64,000 nucleotides of DNA from Siderastrea siderea (GCA_964030785.1 OZ034975.1:39498569-39562568), one strand, 5' to 3'; numbered from the stretch's first letter, positions 51,116 through 62,009 are shown. Numbers and translations: made by a program. Notes: generated from the letters alone by a model not told the origin.

Positions 51116-51569
51116 GCAAGTCTTTTCTCTCTTTTATTTGAAATGCTATGATGTTCCAATTAGTGCATGCCTTTAACCCTTTAAGCCCCAATATCCACAT
51201 ACAAATTCTCCAGACTGATCTCCATACATTTCCTTAAGGTATTAGTTGAGAGAATTTGTTAAAAGATCAAAGCAATTTCCCTTTGGTGATCCTAACTTTT
51301 TCTCTTGGTTATATTGTATTGATATTGTTAGGAGAAAATTGATGTTGGTCACTCTTGGGACTTAAGAGGCAATGTCCACTAAGACCGAGCGAAATCGAAA
51401 ATATGTGGCACATGATGAAAAATCAAAATTCTCCGTTTTTCGCCCAGAGATACCTTATGGTAGCTCTAGAAACGTGGTGGCATTTTTTGATGAGAAACTA
51501 TTTTTAAACCTCCAAAAAATTTAAAAACCGTTACCGCACTACGTGTCTCTACAAACACCCCGAATAAAC
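51116..51569. other. Intron, no gene
   Basis: No feature beyond a stretch at 51390-51560 that may belong to the repeat starting at 51570. Confidence 0.4.
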
Positions 51570-51950
51570 GCGAATCATACCTTCTCGTAAACTTCGCTCT
51601 GTTTAATTCGCGTCATGGAACAATCCTGTTTTGAGCTTATAAATTTGCTGTTGAAGAGTTTACAAGTAATTTGAGTCAAATTATTCTTTTGTGGATCAAT
51701 TTTCAAGGTCATGGCAGGCTGCTGAAAACCACTAAAATTCGCTTGCTTTGAATTCTCAATTTGGCACAGTTTTTCAAGAGAAAGTTTCCCTCCCCGGTAA
51801 AACACCGAATCACTTAAAATTCAGAATTCTTGAAAGAGGAAATGCCGTTCTTAAACCAGGTTTAAAAATTAGTTTCGGGCTCTTTATCAGCGCCGAGTAC
51901 AAACGCTCTCAAAATCCCCATAATTACAACATTAACACGTCAACAATTGG
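51570..51950 (+). repeat. Repeat copy inverted relative to 55975-56345
   Basis: This about 380-bp stretch matches 55975-56345 in reverse complement (for example CATACCTTCTCGTAAACTTC and GAATTCTCAATTTGGCACAG). They could be terminal repeats of one element or two independent insertions. An open frame through it carries no known domain. Confidence 0.65.
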
Positions 51951-52391
51951 CACATACCTACGACCAAATAACCGAAAATGTGGACATTTCTTCTATTTTG
52001 GTCGGTATTCGGTTGTAATCCACAGCAGAAAGGTAATGTCTAGCTCATCTGAATATGGTATTGTCTAAATATCAGGTTTTGTGCGTACTCTTTCATAATA
52101 ACCATCTTGGCGTCCGGGGTCAACAACATCACTGAAGCATCGCGTATTGGCAATCAACCCAAATGACTTATTTCCATCCCGCCTCCTTTTGTTAAAATGA
52201 AGAACCTTCAGGAATAAAATGATTTTGCCTTATTTGAACTTCAAAAGAGTTTTCTCCAATAAGACGTCTTTTCTTGATCTGTATTCGTTGTAAAATTTCG
52301 AAACGATAATTCCTTGTCGAAAGCTTACAAGCCTGTTTAGTTTGAGTCACGCAACAAAATGTCACGCACTTGATTTTACCTGACGTTGGGT

Positions 52392-52480
52392 TTGACTTGG
52401 AGGGGGAAATGCACAGGAAACAAAACAAAACAAAAAAAAACAACAAGCAAGCAAGCAAAAAACAAACAAACAAAAACAAA
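52392..52480 (+). repeat. A-rich simple repeat
   Basis: Runs of AAACAAAACAAAAC and GCAAGCAAGCAA; low complexity with no coding value. Confidence 0.7.
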
Positions 52481-52520
52481 GCAATGAGAACTTTGAAAAC
52501 CTGTGGACCCAAGGACCGAT

Positions 52521-52955
52521 TACGGTCAACTGCCGCTTATAAGCCCTGGGCTTATACAACTTTGTAAAGGTTTTGGGTGGGCTTATAAACGGAGGGGCTT
52601 ATATCTGGGGGGCTTCTAAGTTTCGAAATGAGCCACAGCAGTGTTCATCGAAATACGTTTTTAATTTACCAGTTTTCAATTAACCTTTGAAACGTCACAA
52701 TAAATCGAATTCGTTTCAATTTTAATTTAACAACAAAATCAAAACTGTAACAATACGAACGTAACCGGAACGCAGCAAAACAGAAGCTCAGAGTTCATCT
52801 TCGCAGTGTTCTGTTAGAGTGCTTAATATTAAGGAAACAGGGAAAACTAGAGGGCGACTTATATCCGGTGGAGCTTATACCGGATGTATTTTTTTGTTTA
52901 CAGGTAGACGGGCCTATAACTGGGAGGTTGGGCTTATAAGTGGCAGTTAACGGTA
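52521..52955. mobile_element. Inverted-repeat MITE
   Basis: It begins TACGGTCAACTGCCGCTTAT and ends with the near inverted copy (RC TACCGTTAACTGCCACTTAT), 22 of 25 bases matching. GCTTATAAGC-like words recur inside. It is non-coding. Confidence 0.6.
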
Positions 52956-53345
52956 TTTATGTATTTATCAGTATCATTAGAGGCAGTGAAGCCTTGCCAA
53001 AACCTTGCCTGTTGCTAGGGCTTTGAAAAAGAAATTATTATTAGGTCTCTATGCATTGGTCTTCAAAAATTGTTCAAGACAGGAGTGAGAATGTAAAAAT
53101 GTATGTTGACTTTACTCAAGACCAGGGGGTGTGGCCAAGGGTGCCGGAACCGTCCTTTTCGTTCTTTATAAGCTTATGAAACCATTTTATGGCAAACCTA
53201 GCGGATTACAATTTTACACATGAAACTCAAAATTAAGTTGAGTTTGAAACTCAAGTCATGTTGAAACTCATGATGACAAGGAGTCCTAATGTTTAGGGCT
53301 CTTTGTCGCTTTCAGCCTGATCTTCTGAGCAGTGCAGGTGACGAA

Positions 53346-53799
53346 GGTGGAGAACCATCCTTGTGACGAATGGCTAACGCTCAAAACGTCAGCTTTCAAT
53401 CTCTTCACGGTGGCTCAATTTACCTTATCAACTCAGTTGATAAATACAAAGTTTTGTGTTTCGCTTCCCCACCGATGCAGCACCACAGTTTCTCTAGAAA
53501 CTAACCCCCTTTTTTGTCAAGAGACAGTTGGTTGTGCGATTTTTCTGCGTCTTCTCACGGCTGAGGAGAACGAGCTCGGTTTCGCTTAGAGCACTGCTAT
53601 GGACGGTAGACTATCAGATGACAGGGCCTTAGATTTCAGCGCAGTTATTGGTCTTACAGGTCTCATGCCATATGCTCTTCATACACGGACGGATTATTCC
53701 TTTAGAAAACTGTATATTCACACCATCGATCTTCCAAGTGGTAACTAAACGGCTTGAAATGGACGCGCACCGGATGACACTTAAGGATGGTTCTCCACC
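53346..53799. repeat. Inverted-repeat segment, probably Penelope-derived
   Basis: GGTGGAGAACCATCCTT at 53346 is matched in reverse complement at 53783-53799. The interior holds a phrase resembling Penelope terminal repeats (CTAACGCTCAAAACGTCAGC). No RT is present. Confidence 0.45.
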
Positions 53800-55974
53800 G
53801 GGATCTTGATATCGTGTCCGGAGTTTAGGAGGACAAATGTATCCGACTTAGTCTCCACCGGCCTTGCGGTCGCAGGCTTCCTTCCTTCCATGGGGAGGGA
53901 AGGGAGCCAAGAGTTTGAACACCACGCCCAGCTCTGCTCCTAGTACTCCTGCTGCCATTTCCACGGTCTGCAGGCCCTACAGTGGTAGCAGCCAGCGCTG
54001 TCTTGCCCGGAAGCTGACTGTCTTCAGGGCTGGTATGGTAGTGTTAATCTGCTTAATGACGTCTGCCATCACAGCGAGGAATGCACGAAAGTGGGTATGA
54101 GAAAAAAGTGTACTTACCAGAGCCCACTGGAGGGAAGACACCGATGTGTTGCAAAATAGCTTTAGACTCCGACTTGCCATTTCCACGGTCTGCTTTTCTC
54201 ACTTTCCCGTTCGAGGCATACTTAGACAGCCCTGGTAGAACTCAACATGACCAACGTTGGTTAGTTCCCTCTGCGCTATTCCCAGACAAGAGCGATGGGC
54301 TGGGCAAATGGTCCATGTTAAGAATACTAATTGAAAATACTTTTACGCGTGACAAAAGAAAATCAACGAAGCTCAACTTCTGAGTGGATATCGCTGATTC
54401 CAACACTGCAAGTGTGACCCGAAAAGTCTTTTTTCCAACTGGAACAGCAACTGCTTGTTCATATCGCTTGTAAGAGGCGCAAACGCCTGCAGCTAGTTTC
54501 GGAAAAGAATAAGTGACCTCTATTCGCAGCCAAGGGAGATAATGGTTTGATTGGCTAGTGTACTCGGTGACAGGGATCCTGTCTGCGAGAACTCCAAAGA
54601 ACCTGTCCTTTTACAATGGTGCGATATAGAGGAAGCGCTCTACAACTGCTGCGTGTTAAATCTGGCGTTTTCCTTTTTTTTCCTTTTTTTTAACGAAAAT
54701 TATCAGTTTTTGAACATTTACTCAAAGCCGATCCGCACTTAAGACATTTTGCCTAGTTTCCAATAATGCCGCACCTAAAATTCTCACACGCCTGATTTCC
54801 AACAAGAAAATTATTTCAACAAATGGCAGCTTCTCGAGGCGCCTTCTTCGACGCAACACTGGTGGCTTGCAAGTAATATTGAAATCCTTCACCGTGAAAT
54901 TAATTAGACTTGGAAAGTCGAACTCTTGAAATTTGCTATTTTAGACTATCGGAACTAATACTTTCTGCTTCTAGTGAACACGTGACAATTTTTTCCTCTC
55001 GCCAGAGCGTCACAAAATGTACATCTATGTAATCTGCAACTTCCTTTTCACAGGTCAGAATTGCGTAGTGAATAGTCCCGTCATATGTAGTATCACTCTA
55101 TTTTACTAGTCGAAAGATATTTCAGGCATAACTTCGGCGGTGTAACATGACACCAAACAGGAGGACGGAATGTAAGTAAACAAACACAGTTGTAGCCAAG
55201 TGCTACGCATTGAAAACTTACGATTATAGAGAAAAGTGAACTTAAAATTTTCAGGAAACTTGTAAAAAACAAATGGACGCCTTCTTTGTTAGCCTTCGAT
55301 ATGCTTTAGTTTAAATCATGGAAAAAAATTCAGCTATCTCTGCGGTTTGTTTTTACATTGAGGCAGTCTGGCATCTGGGATGAAAACGAGAAAGGATCAT
55401 TCCGGTCGAGTTGCTGAATCAAACGCCATCACTATTTGCATCGCCTTCTATCTTGTGTAATTTTTTTCATAGCTTAAGTTATTTCAGACGTCCTAATCTT
55501 TCGATTTTTTTCCCATTTTTGCAATCCATTACCAAAACCTATCCTGTGACTTGACCAGAACCCGTTGCGTGACAGACAAATTTAGTTAAATCAGACCATA
55601 ATAACAGTGCAGTTTCTGAGATGAATGTTGAGATCACTGCAAAGTTATTTAGTTTGTTGAGGGAATTAACACTGGGAGATTTTAAAAATTCATTTGCCAT
55701 TCGTTAAGGGATGCGAATGTGTTGGCGGAGTCGTTATTCATTAGTTGAAAGTCAATCTGGAGACACCAGGAGATAACGGTCGATTCCACGCGTCAAGATG
55801 GCCCTTGGACAGTACACCGCAAACTTGACAAAACCTGGCATTTAGACAAAATCTTATTCAAGGTAAGCTAGATATGACCTTTATCCTGTACTTTTCATCC
55901 AAATACCAAAGGATACAAGGAAAAAATTCCAAGTTTTCGGCTATTCGGTCGGAGGCACGCACCTATTGTTTGTA
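53800..55974. other. Unassigned sequence
   Basis: No gene or clear mobile element. The 19-bp phrase TGCCATTTCCACGGTCTGC occurs twice (about 53953 and 54176). Short open frames lack features. Confidence 0.35.
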
Positions 55975-56345
55975 CTGGTTGACAGGTTAATGTTGTGATT
56001 ATCGGGATTTTGAGAGCGTTTGTACTCGGCGCTGATAAAAAGCCCGAAACTAATTTTTAAACCTGATTTTAGAATGGTATTTCGTCTTTCAAGAATTCTG
56101 AATTTCAAGTGATTTGGTGTTTTACCGGGGAGGAAAACTTTCTCTTGAAAAACTGTGCCAAATTGAGAATTCAAAGCAAGCGAATTTTAGTGATTTTCAG
56201 CGGCTCGCCATGACCTTGAAAATTAATTCACAGATCTAAAACAGGACTCAATTACTTCCTGCACACTTTAAAAGCAAACTTCCATGCTTAAAATGGGGGT
56301 TTTCTGGGGTGCAAATCAAACAGAGCGAAGTTTACGAGAAGGTAT
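55975..56345 (-). repeat. Inverted partner of the repeat at 51570-51950
   Basis: Roughly 85-90% of bases match the first copy in the opposite orientation by eye. A segment of about 80 bp (near 56225-56335) differs completely. The RT fragment starts immediately after it. Confidence 0.65.
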
Positions 56346-57416
56346 GATACACGTATCGCAAAGACGAGGTATCATTAAACTTATTCCCAAGAAGAGTGAA
56401 GAACTCTATTATATACGTAACTGGAGACCGTTAACACTTTTAAACTGCGATTATAAGATAGCTGCAAAGGCTATTGCTAATCGTTTGAAGGCCCACTTAT
56501 CTAAACTCATAAATAATGATCAGTCTGGGTTCATTAAAGGACGCTTCATAGGCGAAAACATACGCCTAATAGACAGCGTAATTAATTACGCTGCTACAAA
56601 AAATATCCCAGGTCTGTTGCTCTTTCTAGACTTTGAAAAGGCTTTCGACACTCTAGAATGGCCCTTCATCCAGAAAACTCTCGTCTCCTTCGGTTTTGGC
56701 CCTTCTATTGTTCAATGGTTTAAAACTTTCTATTGTGGCTCGGAAAGTTGTATCTTGAATAATGGTTGGGCAAGTAACTTTTTCCTGTGCACAGAGGTGT
56801 CCGTCAAGGCTGCCCCCTTTCTCCATACCTTTTTATTCTTTCAGCCGAGATTCTTGCAAAAAAAATCAGAAAAGACTCGGACATTAAGGGATTGACAGTA
56901 AAACAAAACGAGATAAAAATAAGTCAATACGCTGATGACACAACTCTTATACTTGACGGTTCAGAAAAGTCTCTCTCTGAAGCTCTTAGAGTCTTGGATG
57001 GCTTTAGCAAAATATCAGGCCTAAGATTAAATAAAAAGAAGACTGAAGCTCTATGGATTGGTTCAAATGTAGGCAAAAAAGAAGTTATTTGTAAGGAACA
57101 TAACTTGAACTGGCAAAATTCAAAGGTCAAACCGCTTGGAGTTTGGTTCTCAATTTTTCCTGAGACTACATTAAACCTTAACTTCTCGGAAAAACTAGAA
57201 AAAATGCGAAATTGCTTAGGTACCTGGTCACTCCGAAGACTTAGCCTGATTGGAAAAATCACTGTCATTAAAAGTCTAATAGCCTCTCAAATAGTTCATC
57301 TCTTATCGCCTCTACCATCAAACCACCAGATTATAAAAGAAATAAACGTTCTCTTTTTCCACTTCCTTTGGAATGGCAAAGGGGATAAAATAAAGAGAAA
57401 TGTTATTATCGGCGAT
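56345..57416 (+). pseudogene. LINE reverse transcriptase fragment (host of Polinton 2)
   Basis: Two frames (to about 56810, then 56787-57416) encode a Tx1/L1-like RT: SQRRGIIKLIPKKSEELYYI, DFEKAFDTLEWPF, RGVRQGCPLSPYLF and ISQYADDTTLIL. A frameshift near 56790-56810 separates them. It lacks the endonuclease and stops abruptly at GGCGAT (57411-57416), where the Polinton begins. The RT frame would resume beyond the far end of that element. Confidence 0.8.
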
Positions 57417-57477
57417 AGTAGTAAACTGCGCTCATCTGGAGAAAATACTGGCTTCTGATTGGTCGAGAGCAAATCAA

Positions 57478-57585
57478 TGACGTCACCGGAACCGGAAGTG
57501 CCTGGAACCGGAAGTCACACGTTTTAGAATGGGAAACCGCTGACCAGTGGGAAAAAAAGGATCGTGGGCTCATACAACCGGAAGT
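57478..57585 (+). promoter_or_regulatory. CRE- and ETS-like sites near the end of element 2
   Basis: A palindromic CRE (TGACGTCA, 57478-57485) is followed by three ACCGGAAGT words (57491-57499, 57507-57515, 57577-57585), the consensus for ETS-family factors. The last two belong to a 70-bp tandem repeat. The region may be a promoter/enhancer in the terminal repeat; this is inferred. Confidence 0.5.
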
Positions 57586-57645
57586 CACGTGTTTTGGAAT
57601 GGGAAACCGCTGACGAGTATGAAAAATGGATCGTGGGCGCAGGGT
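57506..57645 (+). repeat. 70-bp tandem repeat in the end of element 2
   Basis: Copy 1 is 57506-57575 and copy 2 is 57576-57645; both read AACCGGAAGTCAC then GTTTTRGAATGGGAAACCGC. They differ at several positions. They lie in what should be the terminal inverted repeat. Confidence 0.8.
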
Positions 57646-57737
57646 GGGTTAAAACCGCTGAGAAAACGCGGGCTCAAAGTCCAAAGTCCAATTTCTGGAA
57701 CGTGGGTAACCGGAAACAACACAAAATAAATAAATCA

Positions 57738-57743
57738 CGTTTT
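57738..57743 (-). terminator. Polyadenylation signal after PolB of element 2
   Basis: On the minus strand AATAAA lies about 85 bp beyond the PolB stop codon. No downstream element was examined further. Confidence 0.45.
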
Positions 57744-57827
57744 ATTGGTTTGTTTACAATAACTGAGAAAAATGGTTTCCTTTGAGTTCCTATTTGATAT
57801 GAGGGTTCCTTTATGATGAGTGTTCAG

Positions 57828-60800
57828 TTACTGGTATCCATAGGGGTAAGTGTTAAAAGTGTGGGGATGAATGACTCTTTTGTCATACACCAGCTTGTAC
57901 CATTTGTGTTGGGGTTGAGTGAGCAAGGTGTAGTTTGTTGGGTTGCGGACAATGTGGTGACTTTTGGTGACTTGGATTTCCCGTGGTTTGGGAAGGGGTT
58001 TCTGGATTTCATCTTGGACATTCTGACGCATGACGTCAAAATTCAACTGGGTGTGTCCTTCACTGTTGAGTCGGAAGCCTCTGACCTTGCATTCCACGTT
58101 TCCTTTATTCGTAGTATACCCATAGTTCTTGGGTCCTCCACTGACAAATTCTTGAATGTATTCATCATCAGCTAATTCGGAGGCGAAGTCCCCTAGATAG
58201 GAACCCAAGGCAGGTTGGAATTGAGTGGGTGTTTCTTCCAGGTAGATGATGGAGTCGGTGTCAAAGTAGAGGACTCTTTCCCCTAAGGCTTCGAGGGCGT
58301 CATACAATTTAAGGCGGGCGTGGCAGGTGGTGAAGCAGGCCACAAAAATGTTGAGGTTGGGTGAGACGCGGATGTCCTCTTTTTGGTTTTGGTAGTGGAT
58401 CTCCACCATGTTGTGGTTAATGACGGACACGTGACGTACGTCCAAGGAATCATTGTCCAAAAACTGGTGGAAGGCATGAGGATCATCAAAGGCTTGAATT
58501 TGGGTCTTGTTGAGGCGTTGTCCAAACTTGCCCCACATGGAGTTGAGCATGAGCTTGGCTAATGTTCGTAGGCCGGGGTTCTTCTTGATGTTGTCGTATT
58601 CCAACTGAATACCCTCCTTCTCGAAGTACTTCTGGATGTAGTCCTGTTTGGCTTCCTCTGACATGTCGTCCTCAGGCCACCCACTAGCTTCTTGTTTGAT
58701 TTTCAACCAGGTGTTGACATAATCGGCGAAGAGGCCCTCACAGGTCTCGTCAAAATGCCAGACTTCGTAGATGTATTGGACTTGGTACCCCAATTGAACG
58801 GCTTTATACAGTTCTGGGGTACACCAGGTACTTGTGAGGGCGCGTTGTTCGTCGGGGTGAGGGCAATGATAGGATCTGTCCAAAAGAGGTTTGTCCATTT
58901 CTTCTTCCACACAACGGGCACAGAGTGGAAAGAGCAGTTTGTTGTCATGACGGTAAGGCAGCACGGGATGGTACAATTCACGGGGAGGCAGGATTTTGCA
59001 TTGGATGAGGCCAAAGTACTGGTGTATGTCAGTGTGACCCGGTTGATAATAGATGGTGGGATGTCCTTTGGGGTAGGTGGACTTCTTGTTGACCCACGGG
59101 TACAAGGAGGTGACATCAATGTAGTGAATTTTTTGGCCAGGGGTAATATGATGGTAGAGTTTGATGGCATTGGTACGACCTCCACAGAAAGCATCCCGAG
59201 GTTCAAGTGGTTGGATAAAGTCGAGTTCCCGGACGAAGGAGTCGATCTCTGGTTGGGTTTTTAGGAGGTGGTCCCATTGACATCCCCACATTTGAATGAC
59301 GTTGTACCCTTGTTTGGTAAGCTTTTGGACTTTGTCTTGGGTGACGTCATAGAGGTCCTGCATGGTTCGATCATAGTTGCGGGGATGTTTTTCGTAGCGA
59401 TGGGGATAACAGGTAGGGCATCCGTGGGTGAAACAGCCTTGAAATTCGTAGACGGTGTGGGTGTCGGGGCAATAACCATCCACATAGATCTTGGTCCCGG
59501 GGATCTTATACTCGCCTTCATTTCGGACATGTTGGATGTATTGGTGATGATGAGGCTCTGGATTGGCACTGGCCAGTAGATCGTCGGGGTTGAGATCTTG
59601 GAGGGCGCGTTGACGTAGTTGGTGATCGCACCAGGTTAACCATTGAAGGGCTGGGATGGACTGGTTGATGTTGTTTCTCCATCCCTTATGACCGGCGGGT
59701 TCGCTGGCAATACTGTTGGGGATCATCCGGTTCATACGTAAATCTCGATTACAAGCGGAGGCAATGGTGACGTGATCGAAGGGATTGAAGCCTGTTAAGT
59801 CTTCAAACATGCGTTTGAAAGTCAGACATCCTTGTTTGAGGAGTCGTACATCGGAGCTGCAATAGGCCAACAACTCTTGTTGAAAATGAAACACCACACC
59901 CTGGTCGCGTTGTTGTTGATGCCAGGTTTCAAAGGCTTGTCTTCCTTCGAGTGACATGCTCTCAGGCATGTAGTAATCGCGTGAGGGGAGGATGCCCACG
60001 TAGTTTTGATAATAATCATGGGGCTGGTTGAACTTGTGGGGGAAATACCCTTTGCAGAGTTCTGTCAAACCAAAGGTTTTGGGAAACGCGGAGAGGGGCA
60101 TCTGGAAGAAACTCATGGAATCAATGAACCGGATGCGGTCATGTTTGATCTCTAACAGTTTACATCCGTTGCGGAGTTGTTGGACGATGCGGTTGTCACT
60201 ATAGTATTCTTGGATGATGAAGTACCCATCGTACCCTTGAAAATTATGAGCGATGACGTTGACTTGACGGGTATCGTTGAGGGTCAAGGTATCCAACCAT
60301 TCCAGAAAGTCACGGATACAGGTGGGACCTGGGAAAGGTTTGGGTTCATCCTTGTCTTCGGTTTCGGCCACGACGAGATTGGCAATGTGTTCTTCGTGGG
60401 GTTGCATGGCTTCGATATCAAAGAAGACGTGTAAGGGAGGCAGGTCTTGCTCGTCCTCGTCCTCGGAGGAGGCATGGGGTTCCGCGGCGGCGGCACCTCG
60501 TTTGGCGCGAGGACCTTTTTGACGGGTCCTCTTTCTCTTCTTTTGGTCTTGAGGTTTGGGGGCTTTTTGTATAAAACAACGGTGGTCGTCAGCGTGGACG
60601 TACTGATGACAAGAAGGGCAATCCACGTGGAAACAACGGTGACGTTGAATGCGGGACAAGCCCACATTTTGTTGATAACAGTCAATGCATCGGTGTCGTT
60701 GAGAGCACACGGAGGCCTGGAGGTCCGTGGCGGGTTTGCCAGCGTGGGTCTTGCTGGCATGGGCTTCCAAACACGCGGGTCCGAAAAAGTCCCGATGACA

Positions 60801-62009
60801 CGACTTGCAACGTTGAGTGGCTTTCAGGTGTCGGGGGTAAGCATGTTGAAAGTCTGGACAATCTTTCTGTCGACAGGCTCCGCACAACTTGGTCTTGGTG
60901 CATCGATGCATCCCCTCATGGTCATAGGGTTTCCAACAATCCGCACACACATAACTGGACCCGAAAAACCCCGGCAATTTGGTAATCACGTCGTAATGGT
61001 CTTGGTTGTGCAACAGGATCAGTTGTTTGTCAGAAAGGGGTCCAAACGTCGTGATGTGGAACGATCGCTGTGCATCCACCAGGATGATCTGGTAACCGGT
61101 GAGGGATGGGGCTTGACTGAATTGGGTCAAGGCGTCATAGCTGCAAGGACCGAGGGGTACCTTGGCTTCATTCTGGAGGTCCAGAGCTAGGGTTCGCTGG
61201 ATTTGACTTCCTTTTCGAATCGAATGCCATTTCGGGTGCTGGTCCACGCGAGCTTTGGCGACCACGAGGGCTCTGGCGCAACAGAGCTCATCATCATTTT
61301 GGATGCGGATGACCGAGTTTTTGTTGGTTGTCAACATGGTCATGGTAGGATGGCCTGGTTTTCCGCGCCGTGGTCTGCCGGTGCCTTGAGGAGCATGATG
61401 AACTTGAGTGATGGAGACTTGAAAGGAATCGTCCATTTCAAATTGTTCGTTGCTGTTGAGGGCTTGGGCTAAACGTTGGAACAGAGCTTCCACACGTTCT
61501 GTGTCTCGACGCCATTCACCTGCACGTAATCCCCACCCCTGAAAATTATTGTGCAGGCGATCGGATGCTATTGTAAAGTAGAGTCGATCTTGATCGTGGA
61601 GGTCGGGGGTGGTGGTTAACACTTGATCGACGGCTCGACGTAATCCATCTTGGAGAGCTTGGGTTATATTTTGGCCTGGAAGCAAGTTCCCCCTTTGACG
61701 TAACTGGGTCTTGAAATGACGTTCTTGTACCCCCATGCGATCACTCTTCCGATTCACAAAAGGTTCGAGTTCAAAGTCGAAGGCACCCTCTTCATTGGTA
61801 TCCAATCCTCCGCCACTTTGTTGAAGGAGTTGGGTTTGAAACGCATGTTGCCGTTCCAACTGATTCATCAAATCATGATAGTCTTGATCATCATCATCAT
61901 CATCCAGGATTTCGGGGCAGATCAAATCATCCTCGTCACTGTCCGCCATGTTTTCGGTACAAATGAAAGATCCCACACAGGAATGTGTGTCGTCTTTGTC
62001 AGAAGACAT
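57828..62009 (-). CDS. PolB: Protein-primed family B DNA polymerase of element 2
   Basis: This 1393-residue intact protein has exonuclease motifs D531-I-E533, N589...D594 and Y716-x3-D720, and polymerase motifs D965-x4-Y970 (IDVTSLYPW), K1152...N1156-S-M-W-G and D1250-T-D1252. Between Exo III and motif A lies a restriction-endonuclease-like insert (about 832-912: YVDGYCPDTHTVYEFQGC and GYNVIQMWGCQWDH). The N-terminal part has an acidic start, an OTU-like pair (DDELCCARAL with C243/C244; DHYD with H338), then a cluster of zinc-binding cysteines (355-477) and a basic nuclear-localisation-like stretch (KKRKRTRQKGPRAKR). It probably replicates the element. It is transcribed away from the divergent promoter at about 62040. 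Confidence 0.95.
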   Translation of the reverse strand: MSSDKDDTHSCVGSFICTENMADSDEDDLICPEILDDDDDDQDYHDLMNQLERQHAFQTQLLQQSGGGLDTNEEGAFDFELEPFVNRKSDRMGVQERHFKTQLRQRGNLLPGQNITQALQDGLRRAVDQVLTTTPDLHDQDRLYFTIASDRLHNNFQGWGLRAGEWRRDTERVEALFQRLAQALNSNEQFEMDDSFQVSITQVHHAPQGTGRPRRGKPGHPTMTMLTTNKNSVIRIQNDDELCCARALVVAKARVDQHPKWHSIRKGSQIQRTLALDLQNEAKVPLGPCSYDALTQFSQAPSLTGYQIILVDAQRSFHITTFGPLSDKQLILLHNQDHYDVITKLPGFFGSSYVCADCWKPYDHEGMHRCTKTKLCGACRQKDCPDFQHAYPRHLKATQRCKSCHRDFFGPACLEAHASKTHAGKPATDLQASVCSQRHRCIDCYQQNVGLSRIQRHRCFHVDCPSCHQYVHADDHRCFIQKAPKPQDQKKRKRTRQKGPRAKRGAAAAEPHASSEDEDEQDLPPLHVFFDIEAMQPHEEHIANLVVAETEDKDEPKPFPGPTCIRDFLEWLDTLTLNDTRQVNVIAHNFQGYDGYFIIQEYYSDNRIVQQLRNGCKLLEIKHDRIRFIDSMSFFQMPLSAFPKTFGLTELCKGYFPHKFNQPHDYYQNYVGILPSRDYYMPESMSLEGRQAFETWHQQQRDQGVVFHFQQELLAYCSSDVRLLKQGCLTFKRMFEDLTGFNPFDHVTIASACNRDLRMNRMIPNSIASEPAGHKGWRNNINQSIPALQWLTWCDHQLRQRALQDLNPDDLLASANPEPHHHQYIQHVRNEGEYKIPGTKIYVDGYCPDTHTVYEFQGCFTHGCPTCYPHRYEKHPRNYDRTMQDLYDVTQDKVQKLTKQGYNVIQMWGCQWDHLLKTQPEIDSFVRELDFIQPLEPRDAFCGGRTNAIKLYHHITPGQKIHYIDVTSLYPWVNKKSTYPKGHPTIYYQPGHTDIHQYFGLIQCKILPPRELYHPVLPYRHDNKLLFPLCARCVEEEMDKPLLDRSYHCPHPDEQRALTSTWCTPELYKAVQLGYQVQYIYEVWHFDETCEGLFADYVNTWLKIKQEASGWPEDDMSEEAKQDYIQKYFEKEGIQLEYDNIKKNPGLRTLAKLMLNSMWGKFGQRLNKTQIQAFDDPHAFHQFLDNDSLDVRHVSVINHNMVEIHYQNQKEDIRVSPNLNIFVACFTTCHARLKLYDALEALGERVLYFDTDSIIYLEETPTQFQPALGSYLGDFASELADDEYIQEFVSGGPKNYGYTTNKGNVECKVRGFRLNSEGHTQLNFDVMRQNVQDEIQKPLPKPREIQVTKSHHIVRNPTNYTLLTQPQHKWYKLVYDKRVIHPHTFNTYPYGYQ

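Noticed and set aside
52392..52567. Lysine/asparagine-rich 65-residue frame as a gene
   Set aside because: It is low-complexity A-rich repeat translated by chance.
58692..61190. Long plus-strand frames opposite PolB of element 2
   Set aside because: They are antisense to a highly conserved polymerase in GC-rich DNA and show no domain; shadow frames.
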